The notes under the pieces: generated by a model
The model's database searches: none
The model's input: only the letters and a program-made list of their open reading frames with translations
What the model was told of the DNA's origin: nothing
Shown: in pieces, positions 18,454 to 25,809 of the stretch
Position numbering within the stretch: position 1 is the first letter of the stretch
Layout of the letters: the number at the start of each line of letters is the position of its first letter
Source of the DNA: an uncultured Acetatifactor sp.
GTDB taxonomy: Bacteria; Bacillota; Clostridia; Lachnospirales; Lachnospiraceae
Reading direction: 5' to 3'
Assembly: GCA_934436245.1 (NCBI GenBank)
Contig: CAKSAM010000020.1
Span: 1-45,909 of the forward strand
DNA: 45,909 nucleotides
Translations under genes and position numbers: made by a program

Positions 18454-19585
18454 GTGGTTGAATTAGATCAGATGAAGACAGAAATCCTGTCCTACGAAAC
18501 ACCTTTAGCGGAAGTGAGGGATTCACTTTGACCTTGCTAACAAGGCAAAGAGAATCGAAGAAATGGAACGTGAGATGGAGGCTCCCGGATTCTGGGATGA
18601 CCCGGAGCGTTCCAATCAGAAAATGAAAGAACTGAAGAACCTGAAGGATACTGTGGGAGAGTGCGATAAGCTTTCCACACAGTATGATGACATCCTGACA
18701 CTGATCGATATGGGATATGAGGAAAATGATGTATCTCTGATCCCTGAGATCCGTGAGGAACTGGATGAATTCATCAGGGAGTTCGATGAACTCCGGATCG
18801 GTACCCTGCTGTCCGGAGAATATGACAAAAACAATGCGATCTTAAAGCTCAACGCTGGTGCCGGAGGTACCGAGAGCTGTGACTGGTGCGGCATGCTGTA
18901 TCGTATGTATACTCGCTGGGCGGAGCGCAAGGGCTTTGCCATCGAAGTGCTGGACTATCTGGATGGTGATGAAGCAGGTATCAAGTCAGTGACTTTTCAG
19001 GTCAACGGCCTGAATGCCTACGGCTACTTGAAATCCGAGAAGGGAGTACACCGTCTGGTGCGTATTTCTCCTTTTAATGCCCAGGGCAAGCGTCAGACTT
19101 CCTTTGTATCGCTGGATGTTATGCCGGATATTGAGGGAGATCTGGATGTGGATATCGATGAGAAGGATCTGCGCATTGACACCTACCGAAGCAGTGGTGC
19201 CGGTGGCCAGCATATCAACAAGACTTCTTCCGCCATCCGTATCACACATATTCCTACGGGCACCGTGGTACAGTGTCAGAATGAGCGAAGTCAGTTCCAG
19301 AACAAGGATAAGGCAATGCAGATGCTGAAAGCCAAGCTGTATCTGTTAAAGCAGGAAGCAAATGCCGAGAAGCTGTCGGATATCCGTGGTGAAGTCAAGG
19401 AGATCGGCTGGGGCAACCAGATCCGTTCCTATGTATTACAGCCGTACACATTGGTCAAGGATCACCGTACCGACGTGGAGACGGGTAATGTGGACGCAGT
19501 ACTGGACGGCGGCCTTGATATTTTCATCAACGGCTATCTGAAATGGATCAGTGTACAGGGTGATAAGAAAAATACAGAAAGCTAA
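18454..19585 (+). CDS. prfB: Peptide chain release factor 2, expressed through a programmed +1 frameshift
   Basis: Release factor for UGA and UAA stop codons. The product is read in two frames: GTG 18454 to CTT 18526-18528, then a one-base slip over T18529 and continuation from GAC 18530 to the stop at 19585, giving about 376 residues. The zero frame gives VELDQMKTEI and stops at an in-frame TGA. The +1 frame gives DLANKAKRIEEME and the remaining protein. The peptide anticodon SPF falls at 205-207 and GGQ at 250-252, the same numbers as in E. coli RF2. Annotation starting at ATG 18563 would lose about 35 residues. The start has only a weak ribosome site (GTGGGTGA). Confidence 0.96.
18517..18532 (+). 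promoter_or_regulatory. prfB: Programmed +1 frameshift site of prfB
   Basis: AGGG begins nine bases before the slippery codon, as AGGGGG does in E. coli, followed by CTT TGA C. Low RF2 slows reading of TGA, so ribosomes slip and restore RF2 synthesis (autoregulation known for the family). Confidence 0.95.
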
Positions 19586-19603
19586 ATAAGAGAATCAAAA
19601 ATC

Positions 19604-19650
19604 AAAAACACATTCGGAAAGCCTGTAACAGCTTTTGGAATGTGTTTTTT
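19604..19650 (+). terminator. Rho-independent terminator after prfB
   Basis: AAAAACACATTC pairs with GAATGTGTTTTT, with inner GAAAGC/GCTTTT pairing and a terminal T6 run. Confidence 0.9.
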
Positions 19651-19686
19651 GCTATTTTGCATTTATTACTATTTATTAAGAAGAAA

Positions 19687-20457
19687 TTATGCGTCGTGCC
19701 GATTCTGCATCAGATCCAGGAAATACAACGTATTCGACATGCTCATGTAAGGAACCAGCCACAGGGTTCCGACGCCGAAGCTCAGCAGACATAGCAGACC
19801 CATCGGCAGGAAACTCAGCTGTAAGCAGAACAGTTCCCATTTGTGCCCTTTTGTAATGTGGAAACTTAATTTCATCAGCTCTGTGGCACTGTACTGAGGA
19901 AAGTCAAGTAACAGGTAGTAGGACTGGGACAATCCCAGAGACAGAGGAATATAAATGCACATGCCAACAACCATAAGGGCAATGCACAGAACCGCCATGG
20001 TAACGGAATCGAAGCCTTTGCCTGCGCGTAAGAGAAAATAGCAGATATCACAGGGCAGGGTGCACAGGGTATTTAACAGAACCAGTACTGCGGAGATTCC
20101 CAGAGATTTTTTAAACAAATACTTAAATCCGTAGAACAGATTTGCAATGCTGGCAGGTCTGTTACAGGCAGAATTCAGGAAGAACAAAGTAATTCCTGTC
20201 TGGAACACACCGGTGAAAATCGAGACCAGTGTAGTGCAGCCGGTCAGGAGCAGGTATTCTGTCAGGGAAGTATCAGCACTTCCTCCCATAAGTGTTCTCA
20301 CGGTAATGATCGTAGTGAAGACCATACTGATAGTAAAGGAAAGTGAAAATACGATCAGCCCACGGCAGATGGATAACAGAATGGCATTGCCGTAACGTCC
20401 GGCCATCTGATCTCTGGCCTTTTCTTTGAGCTCTGCTCTGGATGCATATTGTATCAT
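19687..20457 (-). CDS. DUF975 family integral membrane protein
   Basis: A 256-residue polytopic membrane protein. The N-terminus (SRAELKEKARDQMAGRYGNAI) is the typical short amphipathic lead of DUF975 proteins, followed by five or six hydrophobic helices and the FHITKGHKWELF block near residue 200. The family has no established biochemical role. ATG 20457 is supported by AGAGG seven bases upstream. It lies 76 bases downstream of another small membrane protein on the same strand and may share its transcript. Function unknown. Confidence 0.75.
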   Translation of the reverse strand: MIQYASRAELKEKARDQMAGRYGNAILLSICRGLIVFSLSFTISMVFTTIITVRTLMGGSADTSLTEYLLLTGCTTLVSIFTGVFQTGITLFFLNSACNRPASIANLFYGFKYLFKKSLGISAVLVLLNTLCTLPCDICYFLLRAGKGFDSVTMAVLCIALMVVGMCIYIPLSLGLSQSYYLLLDFPQYSATELMKLSFHITKGHKWELFCLQLSFLPMGLLCLLSFGVGTLWLVPYMSMSNTLYFLDLMQNRHDA

Positions 20458-20533
20458 AAAGAAGCCTCTTTTCTTTTACTTATTTCATTTTCCGGATTGT
20501 GAGATCGGAGTTCTCTTAAAACGTTATCACAGC

Positions 20534-20914
20534 TTACAGATAAGACTGCCAGAATTCTTCCATACTGACACCGTACATCTGCTGATACATCTGATCCAGC
20601 ATATTCAGATAAGAAGGATCAGTGAAAACAGTAACAATGCTGCTGACAGTGATGAAGATACCGAGGGCAAGTCCTACGCAGGACAGCCAGATTCCGGCCA
20701 CACACATATTGTTCATACGCTGCCCCCTTTTCCGGGTAAGTAATGCGAAGAGAATACCCAGGGCACCGGCTGGAATGGATAACACTCCGGTACAACACAT
20801 GACCAGAGAGCAGATACCGCATACCATGGAGGCAATGGACAATCCTCTGTATCTGGGATCTGTCTGGGGCATATTCTGATTCATATCATTATTCTGATTC
20901 TGATAATAATCCAT
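20534..20914 (-). CDS. DUF4190-type small membrane protein
   Basis: A 126-residue protein with an N-terminal Asn/Gln/Met-rich tail (about 1-25), two hydrophobic helices (LSIASMVCGICSLVMCCTGV and a second near residue 75) joined by a basic loop RKRGQR, and a polar C-terminus. The two-helix plus basic loop layout matches DUF4190. ATG 20914 is preferred: GAGG lies six bases upstream, while a longer frame to 20980 lacks a site. Function is unknown. Probably expressed from the promoter at 20971-20999 together with the DUF975 gene. Confidence 0.7.
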   Translation of the reverse strand: MDYYQNQNNDMNQNMPQTDPRYRGLSIASMVCGICSLVMCCTGVLSIPAGALGILFALLTRKRGQRMNNMCVAGIWLSCVGLALGIFITVSSIVTVFTDPSYLNMLDQMYQQMYGVSMEEFWQSYL

Positions 20915-20970
20915 AAGAATCCTCATTTCCGGGCGGATAGATAGCTTTTTATGTTTCCGCTCATAAAGGT

Positions 20971-20999
20971 ACTGTACCATTTTTTCCTGTAATAAGCAA
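20971..20999 (-). promoter_or_regulatory. Promoter of the DUF4190/DUF975 pair
   Basis: Minus strand TTGCTT, 17-base spacer, TACAGT, about 57 bases before the start. Confidence 0.5.
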
Positions 21000-21008
21000 A
21001 TGAAATAT

Positions 21009-21106
21009 AACGATTCAGAACCCCATTCGCCATATAAACCTGCTTATCTGACTGAATGCAAGCATTCGCACAATGCAGTTTTGCATGGCTATGAATAGTT
21101 ATAAAA
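21009..21106. repeat. Dispersed intergenic inverted-repeat element, copy A
   Basis: Imperfect terminal inverted repeats: the left end AACGATTCAGAACCCCAT matches the complement of the right end CATGGCTATGAATAGTT at most positions. Length is about 98 bases. A related element with the same ends lies at 24829-24895. The interior (an ATGCAAGCATTCGCACAATGCAG-like palindromic region, about 21056-21078) is also self-complementary. No coding capacity. Resembles a small non-autonomous repeat. Confidence 0.55.
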
Positions 21107-21114
21107 TTAAAAGA

Positions 21115-21143
21115 TTGAGAAAACTTCCGATTTCCAGTATAAT
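21115..21143 (+). promoter_or_regulatory. Promoter of tex
   Basis: TTGAGA, 17-base spacer, TATAAT, 46 bases before the start. Confidence 0.7.
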
Positions 21144-21189
21144 ATACCCATGCGTAAAACGAAATGGCAACAGGCCATCAGGAGGAACT

Positions 21190-23598
21190 ATGGATATTAT
21201 ACAGAAAATCAAAGAAGAACTTCAGGTAGAAAAGTGGCAGGTGGAAGCTGCGGTGAAGCTGATCGATGAGGGAAATACCATCCCTTTCATCTCCCGTTAC
21301 CGTAAGGAGGTCACCGGATCTCTGAACGACGAGCAGCTGCGTAATCTGGATGAGAGACTGACCTATCTGAGAAGTCTGGAGGATAAAAAAGAACAGGTGC
21401 TCAAAAGCATCGAGGAGCAGGGAAAACTTACCGATGAGTTAAAGGAGAAGATTCTGGCAGCCCAGACACTGGTAGTGGTAGAAGATCTGTACCGCCCCTA
21501 TCGTCCCAAGAGGAAGACCCGTGCCAGCATTGCCAGGGAAAAGGGACTGGAGCCGCTGGCAGAATACATTCTGCGCCAGGAGGCGACGGAACCGGTGCTT
21601 AACGAGGCGGCCAAGTATGTTTCCGAAGAAAAAGAAGTAAAGACTCCGGAGGAAGCATTGCAGGGAGCGCAGGATATCATTGCGGAAATGATCTCTGATG
21701 ATGCGGATCATCGCCTCTATATCCGTAATATCACTGTAGAGGAAGGTATTGTTACCAGTACGGCCAAGGATGAGAAGGCTCAGAGTGTCTACGAGATGTA
21801 TTACAATTTTGAAGAGCCGGTGAAGAAAATCGCAGGTCACAGAGTACTGGCTTTGAACCGCGGTGAGGCGGAAAAACTGCTGACTGTGAAAGTCAATGCA
21901 CCGGAAGAACGAATTCTCCGTTATCTGGAGAAGAAGCTGATCACGAAAGAGAATGAATATACCGCACCCGTGATCCGGGCGGCCGTAGAAGATAGCTATG
22001 ATCGTTTGATAGCACCTGCTATTGAAAGAGAGATCCGCAATGATCTGACGGAAAAGGCAGAGGATGGCGCTATTAATGTCTTTGGCAAAAATTTAGAGCA
22101 GCTGCTGCTGCAGCCTCCCATCGCAGGAAAAGTGGTCTTAGGCTGGGATCCCGCATTTCGTACCGGATGTAAGCTGGCCGTAGTAGATGCAACCGGGAAA
22201 GTACTGGATACGAAGGTGATCTATCCTACTGCACCCCAGAATAAGGTGGAGGAGTCCAAAGCAGAACTGAAGAAATTGATCAAAAAATATAATGTGGATT
22301 TAATTTCTGTAGGAAACGGTACTGCCTCCAGGGAATCTGAGCAGGTGATCGTAGACTTATTGAAGGAACTGGATCGCCCGGTACAGTATGTGATCGTCAA
22401 CGAGGCAGGTGCTTCCGTATATTCCGCAAGTAAGCTGGCGACAGAAGAGTTTCCTAATTTTGATGTGGGACAGCGAAGTGCAGCATCCATCGCCAGAAGA
22501 TTGCAGGATCCCCTGGCGGAGCTGGTGAAGATCGACCCCAAATCCATCGGTGTCGGCCAGTATCAGCATGATATGAACCAGAAGAAACTGAGTGATGCCT
22601 TAAGCGGTGTCGTAGAGGACAGTGTAAACAAGGTAGGTGTGGATCTGAATACTGCGTCCGCTTCTTTATTGGAATATGTTTCCGGTATTAACAAGACCAT
22701 TGCTAAAAATATTGTAGATTACAGAGAAAATAACGGGCGTTTTGTCAGCAGAAAGCAGCTGTTGAAGGTGCCGAAGTTAGGACCCAAGGCGTATGAGCAG
22801 TGCGCAGGATTCTTACGGATCCTGGATGGTAAGAATCCTCTGGATGCCACCAGCGTTCATCCCGAATCCTACGAAGCAGCGGAGCAGCTGATGGTGAAGC
22901 TGGGACTGACCATGGAGGATATCAAGGAAGCGCAGAAACAGGCGGCAGTGAAGAAAGCCTCCGGCAAGAGTGGGGCACAGGCTTCCGGACAGAAAAACGG
23001 CAGCAATGCAGCCAATACAGCAAAGAAGCGGGAAGAACAGAAGGGCAAGACCGTAAGAGTGCATAATACCAATACCGCCATGGGCAAGGCTCTGGCGGCG
23101 GCCATGGGCGGTGTGACCTTTGATAATTTCGCAGATACTTCTGCAAAAAAGACTGCACCGGCAGCACAGAATGCAGTAAATGATGCAAAAGATATCTCCG
23201 GACTGGAAAAGCGTATCAAGAATAAGAAGCTGCTGGCAGAAGAGCTGGGAATCGGCGAAATTACTCTGACAGATATTCTGAACGAACTGGAAAAGCCTGG
23301 CAGAGATCCCAGAGACGATATGCCGAAGCCAATCCTTCGCAGTGATGTCCTGGATATGAAGGATTTAAAGCCTGGCATGATCTTAAAGGGAACCGTTCGT
23401 AATGTCATTGACTTTGGTGTATTTGTAGACATTGGTGTGCATCAGGACGGACTGGTACACATTTCCCAGATCACCGACCGGTATATCAAGCATCCTCTGG
23501 AAGCGGTCAGTGTCGGCGATATTGTGGATGTACAGGTATTGACCGTGGATGTGGCGAAGAAACGTATCGGTCTGACCATGAAAATTCAGAAACAGTAA
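21190..23598 (+). CDS. tex: Tex-like RNA-binding transcription accessory protein (YhgF/Tex, S1 domain)
   Basis: An 802-residue protein. The N-terminal helical Tex domain begins MDIIQKIKEEL. A YqgF/RuvX-like domain follows from about residue 310 (VVLGWDPAFRTGCKLAVVDA), then a helix-hairpin-helix part (VGVDLNTASASLLEYVSGIN) and a C-terminal S1 RNA-binding domain from about 725 (GMILKGTVRNVIDFGVFVDI). AGGAGG before ATG 21190 fixes the start. Family members bind nucleic acid and influence transcription and translation; Firmicute proteins are usually near 720 residues. The extra length is a low-complexity Ala/Lys/Gln/Asn-rich segment at about 578-675 before the S1 domain. Confidence 0.95.
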   Translation: MDIIQKIKEELQVEKWQVEAAVKLIDEGNTIPFISRYRKEVTGSLNDEQLRNLDERLTYLRSLEDKKEQVLKSIEEQGKLTDELKEKILAAQTLVVVEDLYRPYRPKRKTRASIAREKGLEPLAEYILRQEATEPVLNEAAKYVSEEKEVKTPEEALQGAQDIIAEMISDDADHRLYIRNITVEEGIVTSTAKDEKAQSVYEMYYNFEEPVKKIAGHRVLALNRGEAEKLLTVKVNAPEERILRYLEKKLITKENEYTAPVIRAAVEDSYDRLIAPAIEREIRNDLTEKAEDGAINVFGKNLEQLLLQPPIAGKVVLGWDPAFRTGCKLAVVDATGKVLDTKVIYPTAPQNKVEESKAELKKLIKKYNVDLISVGNGTASRESEQVIVDLLKELDRPVQYVIVNEAGASVYSASKLATEEFPNFDVGQRSAASIARRLQDPLAELVKIDPKSIGVGQYQHDMNQKKLSDALSGVVEDSVNKVGVDLNTASASLLEYVSGINKTIAKNIVDYRENNGRFVSRKQLLKVPKLGPKAYEQCAGFLRILDGKNPLDATSVHPESYEAAEQLMVKLGLTMEDIKEAQKQAAVKKASGKSGAQASGQKNGSNAANTAKKREEQKGKTVRVHNTNTAMGKALAAAMGGVTFDNFADTSAKKTAPAAQNAVNDAKDISGLEKRIKNKKLLAEELGIGEITLTDILNELEKPGRDPRDDMPKPILRSDVLDMKDLKPGMILKGTVRNVIDFGVFVDIGVHQDGLVHISQITDRYIKHPLEAVSVGDIVDVQVLTVDVAKKRIGLTMKIQKQ

Positions 23599-23610
23599 GA
23601 AACAGACATT

Positions 23611-23640
23611 AAAGTCGGGGATTTTGCCCCCGACATCATA
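23611..23640. repeat. Short palindromic intergenic repeat, copy 1
   Basis: AAAGTCGGGG, a short loop with TTTTG, and CCCCGACATCAT. The stem GTCGGGG/CCCCGAC can act as a transcript-end hairpin for tex, but no T-run follows. A near-identical unit is at 29358-29392. Confidence 0.55.
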
Positions 23641-23650
23641 TTTATGCAAG

Positions 23651-23691
23651 AAGAAAGAGGGATAACATGGAAAATGTTATCCCTCTTTCTT
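23651..23691. terminator. Bidirectional terminator between tex and ribU
   Basis: A perfect 18-base stem (AAGAAAGAGGGATAACAT and its complement) around the loop GGAAA. Confidence 0.85.
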
Positions 23692-23735
23692 CTAATAATA
23701 ACACCAGACAAAACAAAAAGTGGATGATATCTGCG

Positions 23736-24473
23736 TTATCCTTTGTGTCCTGTTTTGATGATAGGACTTAAAGGCTTGTAGATCAGCAGCGTTACTACAG
23801 ACACTAAGGTTCCTTTGATCAGGTTCATGGGAGCCACGCAGGCCACCACAAAGCTTACAATGCTGCCCTCTTTTGCCAGCGGATTGACTTCGGTACCCAT
23901 TGCCAGGATGGTATCCAGAGGCATTCCGTAGAACTTGGAGAAGGCGGGAAGCAGATATACGGCATTGAATGCGGTACCGAATATCGTCATGACCAGTGTA
24001 CCGGCAATGCATGCAAGGATGGCATTTTTCTTTGTTTTCTTAAAAGAATACACAGCGGAAGCAGGGATGATCAGACTACAGCCTACTACAAAGTTCGCCA
24101 GATCGCCGATGAAAGCGGTAGAAGTACCTTTTATGCACAGCTTCAGCAGTATCTTCACGAATTCCATCATGACACCTGCTACGGGACCGAAGGCAAAGGA
24201 ACCGACTAAGATCGGCAGCTCACTGAAGTCCATTTTGTAAAATCCCGGAGCGAAGAAGATTGGGAAATCCAGCACGTGCAGGATCATGGCGATGGCGGAG
24301 AACATACCGATCATGGCAAGCTTTCTGGTGTTGAAGATCGGTTCAGAAACTCCGTTTTTCTTCTGGGCACTCTTTTCCAGAGCCACAGCCACCAGGAAAC
24401 ATCCTACGATAACAGCCAGGAAGATCACCACATAGGCAGCATTTTCAGTTACGGTTTGCATTAATTTGTTCAT
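23736..24473 (-). CDS. ribU: Riboflavin ECF transporter S component
   Basis: A 245-residue membrane protein that binds riboflavin as the specificity subunit of an energy-coupling-factor importer, working with shared EcfA/A'/T modules encoded elsewhere. After an extra N-terminal helix (YVVIFLAVIVGCFLVAVAL) comes the RibU core: MIGMFSAIAMILHVLDFPIF, the GFYKMDFSELPILVGSF loop, FVKILLKLCIKGTSTAFIGD and a C-terminal helix. GGAG lies seven bases before ATG 24473. The substrate call rests on the core motifs plus the FMN riboswitch and attenuator immediately upstream, which directly link it to flavin supply. Confidence 0.94.
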   Translation of the reverse strand: MNKLMQTVTENAAYVVIFLAVIVGCFLVAVALEKSAQKKNGVSEPIFNTRKLAMIGMFSAIAMILHVLDFPIFFAPGFYKMDFSELPILVGSFAFGPVAGVMMEFVKILLKLCIKGTSTAFIGDLANFVVGCSLIIPASAVYSFKKTKKNAILACIAGTLVMTIFGTAFNAVYLLPAFSKFYGMPLDTILAMGTEVNPLAKEGSIVSFVVACVAPMNLIKGTLVSVVTLLIYKPLSPIIKTGHKG

Positions 24474-24522
24474 TTCAGAACTCCTTTCCTGTGAGAAAAA
24501 TAAAATTTCAAGGAAAGTCTTC

Positions 24523-24554
24523 AAAAAAAGCCCCGGAAGACAGACTTCCGGGGC
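24523..24554 (-). terminator. Riboswitch-controlled terminator in the ribU leader
   Basis: GCCCCGGAAG/CTTCCGGGGC ten-base stem (24530-24554) followed on the minus strand by seven T residues. It sits between the FMN aptamer and the ribU start, so it is the likely expression platform. Confidence 0.9.
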
Positions 24555-24585
24555 GCAGGTATCACAAAAAGAACATAAGTGACAC

Positions 24586-24720
24586 TTCTTCTTTCATCCA
24601 GACTGTACTGTTGGTCCCGGATTTGCACCGGATCAGCCGCAGATCGAAATCTGCAGGTCGCGGACTTGAGCGTTAAGCTTTCACCGCCAGTAGGGAATTA
24701 CACCCAACCCTGAAGAACTT
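24586..24720 (-). ncRNA. FMN riboswitch (RFN element) upstream of ribU
   Basis: On the minus strand the conserved RFN blocks follow in order: TTCAGGGTTGGGTG, AATTCCC, ACTGGCGGTGA, a variable arm, CGGTGCAAATCCGGGACC, AACAGTACAGTCTGGATG and AAAGAAGA. These form the multi-branched FMN aptamer. With FMN bound, the downstream terminator at 24523-24554 should form and switch off ribU. Confidence 0.95.
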
Positions 24721-24735
24721 TACCTTATGCAACTT

Positions 24736-24764
24736 ACAATAACATCATGTGAATATTTTGTCAA
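24736..24764 (-). promoter_or_regulatory. Promoter of the ribU transcript
   Basis: Minus strand TTGACA, 17-base spacer, TATTGT, just upstream of the aptamer. Confidence 0.7.
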
Positions 24765-24828
24765 TATAGAAAATCTTTAGAATTTTCCCAACATTTTTTT
24801 CGGATTTCCCTGATATAGTAGCTGTAAT

Positions 24829-24895
24829 AATTATTCAGAACCGCATGTGCAAAAATCGCTCTTTCAGAGTTTTTTTACATGGCTCTGAATAGTTG
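24829..24895. repeat. Dispersed intergenic inverted-repeat element, copy B
   Basis: ATTATTCAGAACCGCATGT at the left pairs with the complement of ACATGGCTCTGAATAGTT at the right. About 67 bases, sharing its ends with copy A at 21009-21106. The rest of the 538-base ribU to ABC-transporter gap holds the riboswitch, promoters and operator listed separately. Confidence 0.55.
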
Positions 24896-24915
24896 CGAAT
24901 AGTAAGAAAAATGTG

Positions 24916-24944
24916 TTGACACTCAAAAAATATTATTGTATTAT
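24916..24944 (+). promoter_or_regulatory. Promoter of the MacAB-like operon
   Basis: Consensus TTGACA, 17-base spacer, TATTAT, about 68 bases before the ATPase gene. Confidence 0.75.
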
Positions 24945-24959
24945 GCAAATAGTACAATA
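24934..24959. promoter_or_regulatory. Candidate repressor operator overlapping the -10 box
   Basis: Perfect inverted repeat TATTGTA, 12 bases, TACAATA, covering the -10 and start region. Spacing and position suit a dimeric repressor; none is encoded next to it. Confidence 0.45.
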
Positions 24960-25011
24960 ACACAAAGAAAAATACATAGAAAATGTATCATGAAATGGGA
25001 GTATGTGAGGA

Positions 25012-25731
25012 ATGAGTGCATTAGTAGAGATTAAGGATGTGTGCAAGGTATACAATCCCGGGGAGAATGAGGTACGGGCTCTGGATCATGTCAGTCTGAC
25101 CATCGATGAACAGGAATTTGTAGCCATCATCGGACATTCCGGCAGCGGTAAGTCCACGCTGATGAATATGCTGGGGTGCCTGGATGTACCTACCAGTGGG
25201 GAATATTGGCTCCACGGGCAGGATGTATCCGCTTTGACAGACGATGAACTGTCGGATATCCGCAACCGGGAGATCGGCTTTATTTTCCAGGGGTTCAATC
25301 TGATCCCGAATCTGACGGCACTGGAAAATGTGGAGCTGCCGCTGATCTATCGTGGAGTATCCAGAAGCATGAGACAGGAGCTTTCCAGAGAGGCATTGAA
25401 GAAAGTCGGTCTGGAACATCGTATGGATCATAAACCATCTGAAATGTCGGGTGGACAGCAGCAGAGAGTGGCGATTGCCAGGGCGATTGCCCAGGCACCG
25501 CCGGTGATCCTGGCGGATGAGCCTACCGGTAATCTGGACTCCAACTCCACGAAGGAGATCATGGATATCCTGAAGGGGTTACATAAAGAGGGAAGAACAG
25601 TCATCCTGATCACCCATGACAATGAAATTGCTGCACAGGCAAAGCGGGTAATCACTATTAAGGACGGCAAAGTCGAGTCCGACTCCGGGCAGAGCCTTCC
25701 GGCAGAAGAACTGCAGACGGCAGGAGCCTGA
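25012..25731 (+). CDS. ABC transporter ATP-binding protein (MacB/LolD/YtrE type)
   Basis: A 239-residue ATPase. Walker A GHSGSGKST is at 41-49, the Q-loop at FIFQGFNL, the signature MSGGQQQRV near 145, Walker B VILADEPTGNLD and the switch His in LITHD. Sequence features (GCLDVPTSGEY, TALENVELPLIYRGV) match ATPases of type VII (MacB) mechanotransmission systems rather than importers. First gene of a three-gene operon with an adaptor and a MacB-type permease; the three would form an export or cell-envelope stress complex. ATG 25012 follows GTGAGG closely, with GGGAG a little further up. Confidence 0.93.
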   Translation: MSALVEIKDVCKVYNPGENEVRALDHVSLTIDEQEFVAIIGHSGSGKSTLMNMLGCLDVPTSGEYWLHGQDVSALTDDELSDIRNREIGFIFQGFNLIPNLTALENVELPLIYRGVSRSMRQELSREALKKVGLEHRMDHKPSEMSGGQQQRVAIARAIAQAPPVILADEPTGNLDSNSTKEIMDILKGLHKEGRTVILITHDNEIAAQAKRVITIKDGKVESDSGQSLPAEELQTAGA

Positions 25732-25809
25732 TGCGGAAAACAGATTTTTCACATGCAATGAATGAAAAGATATGAGTATAAAAAAAGAAAGGATCATGAG
25801 TGAGGGATC

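Noticed and set aside
18563..19585. prfB starting at ATG 18563
   Set aside because: Conserved RF2 sequence continues upstream through the frameshift site to 18454.
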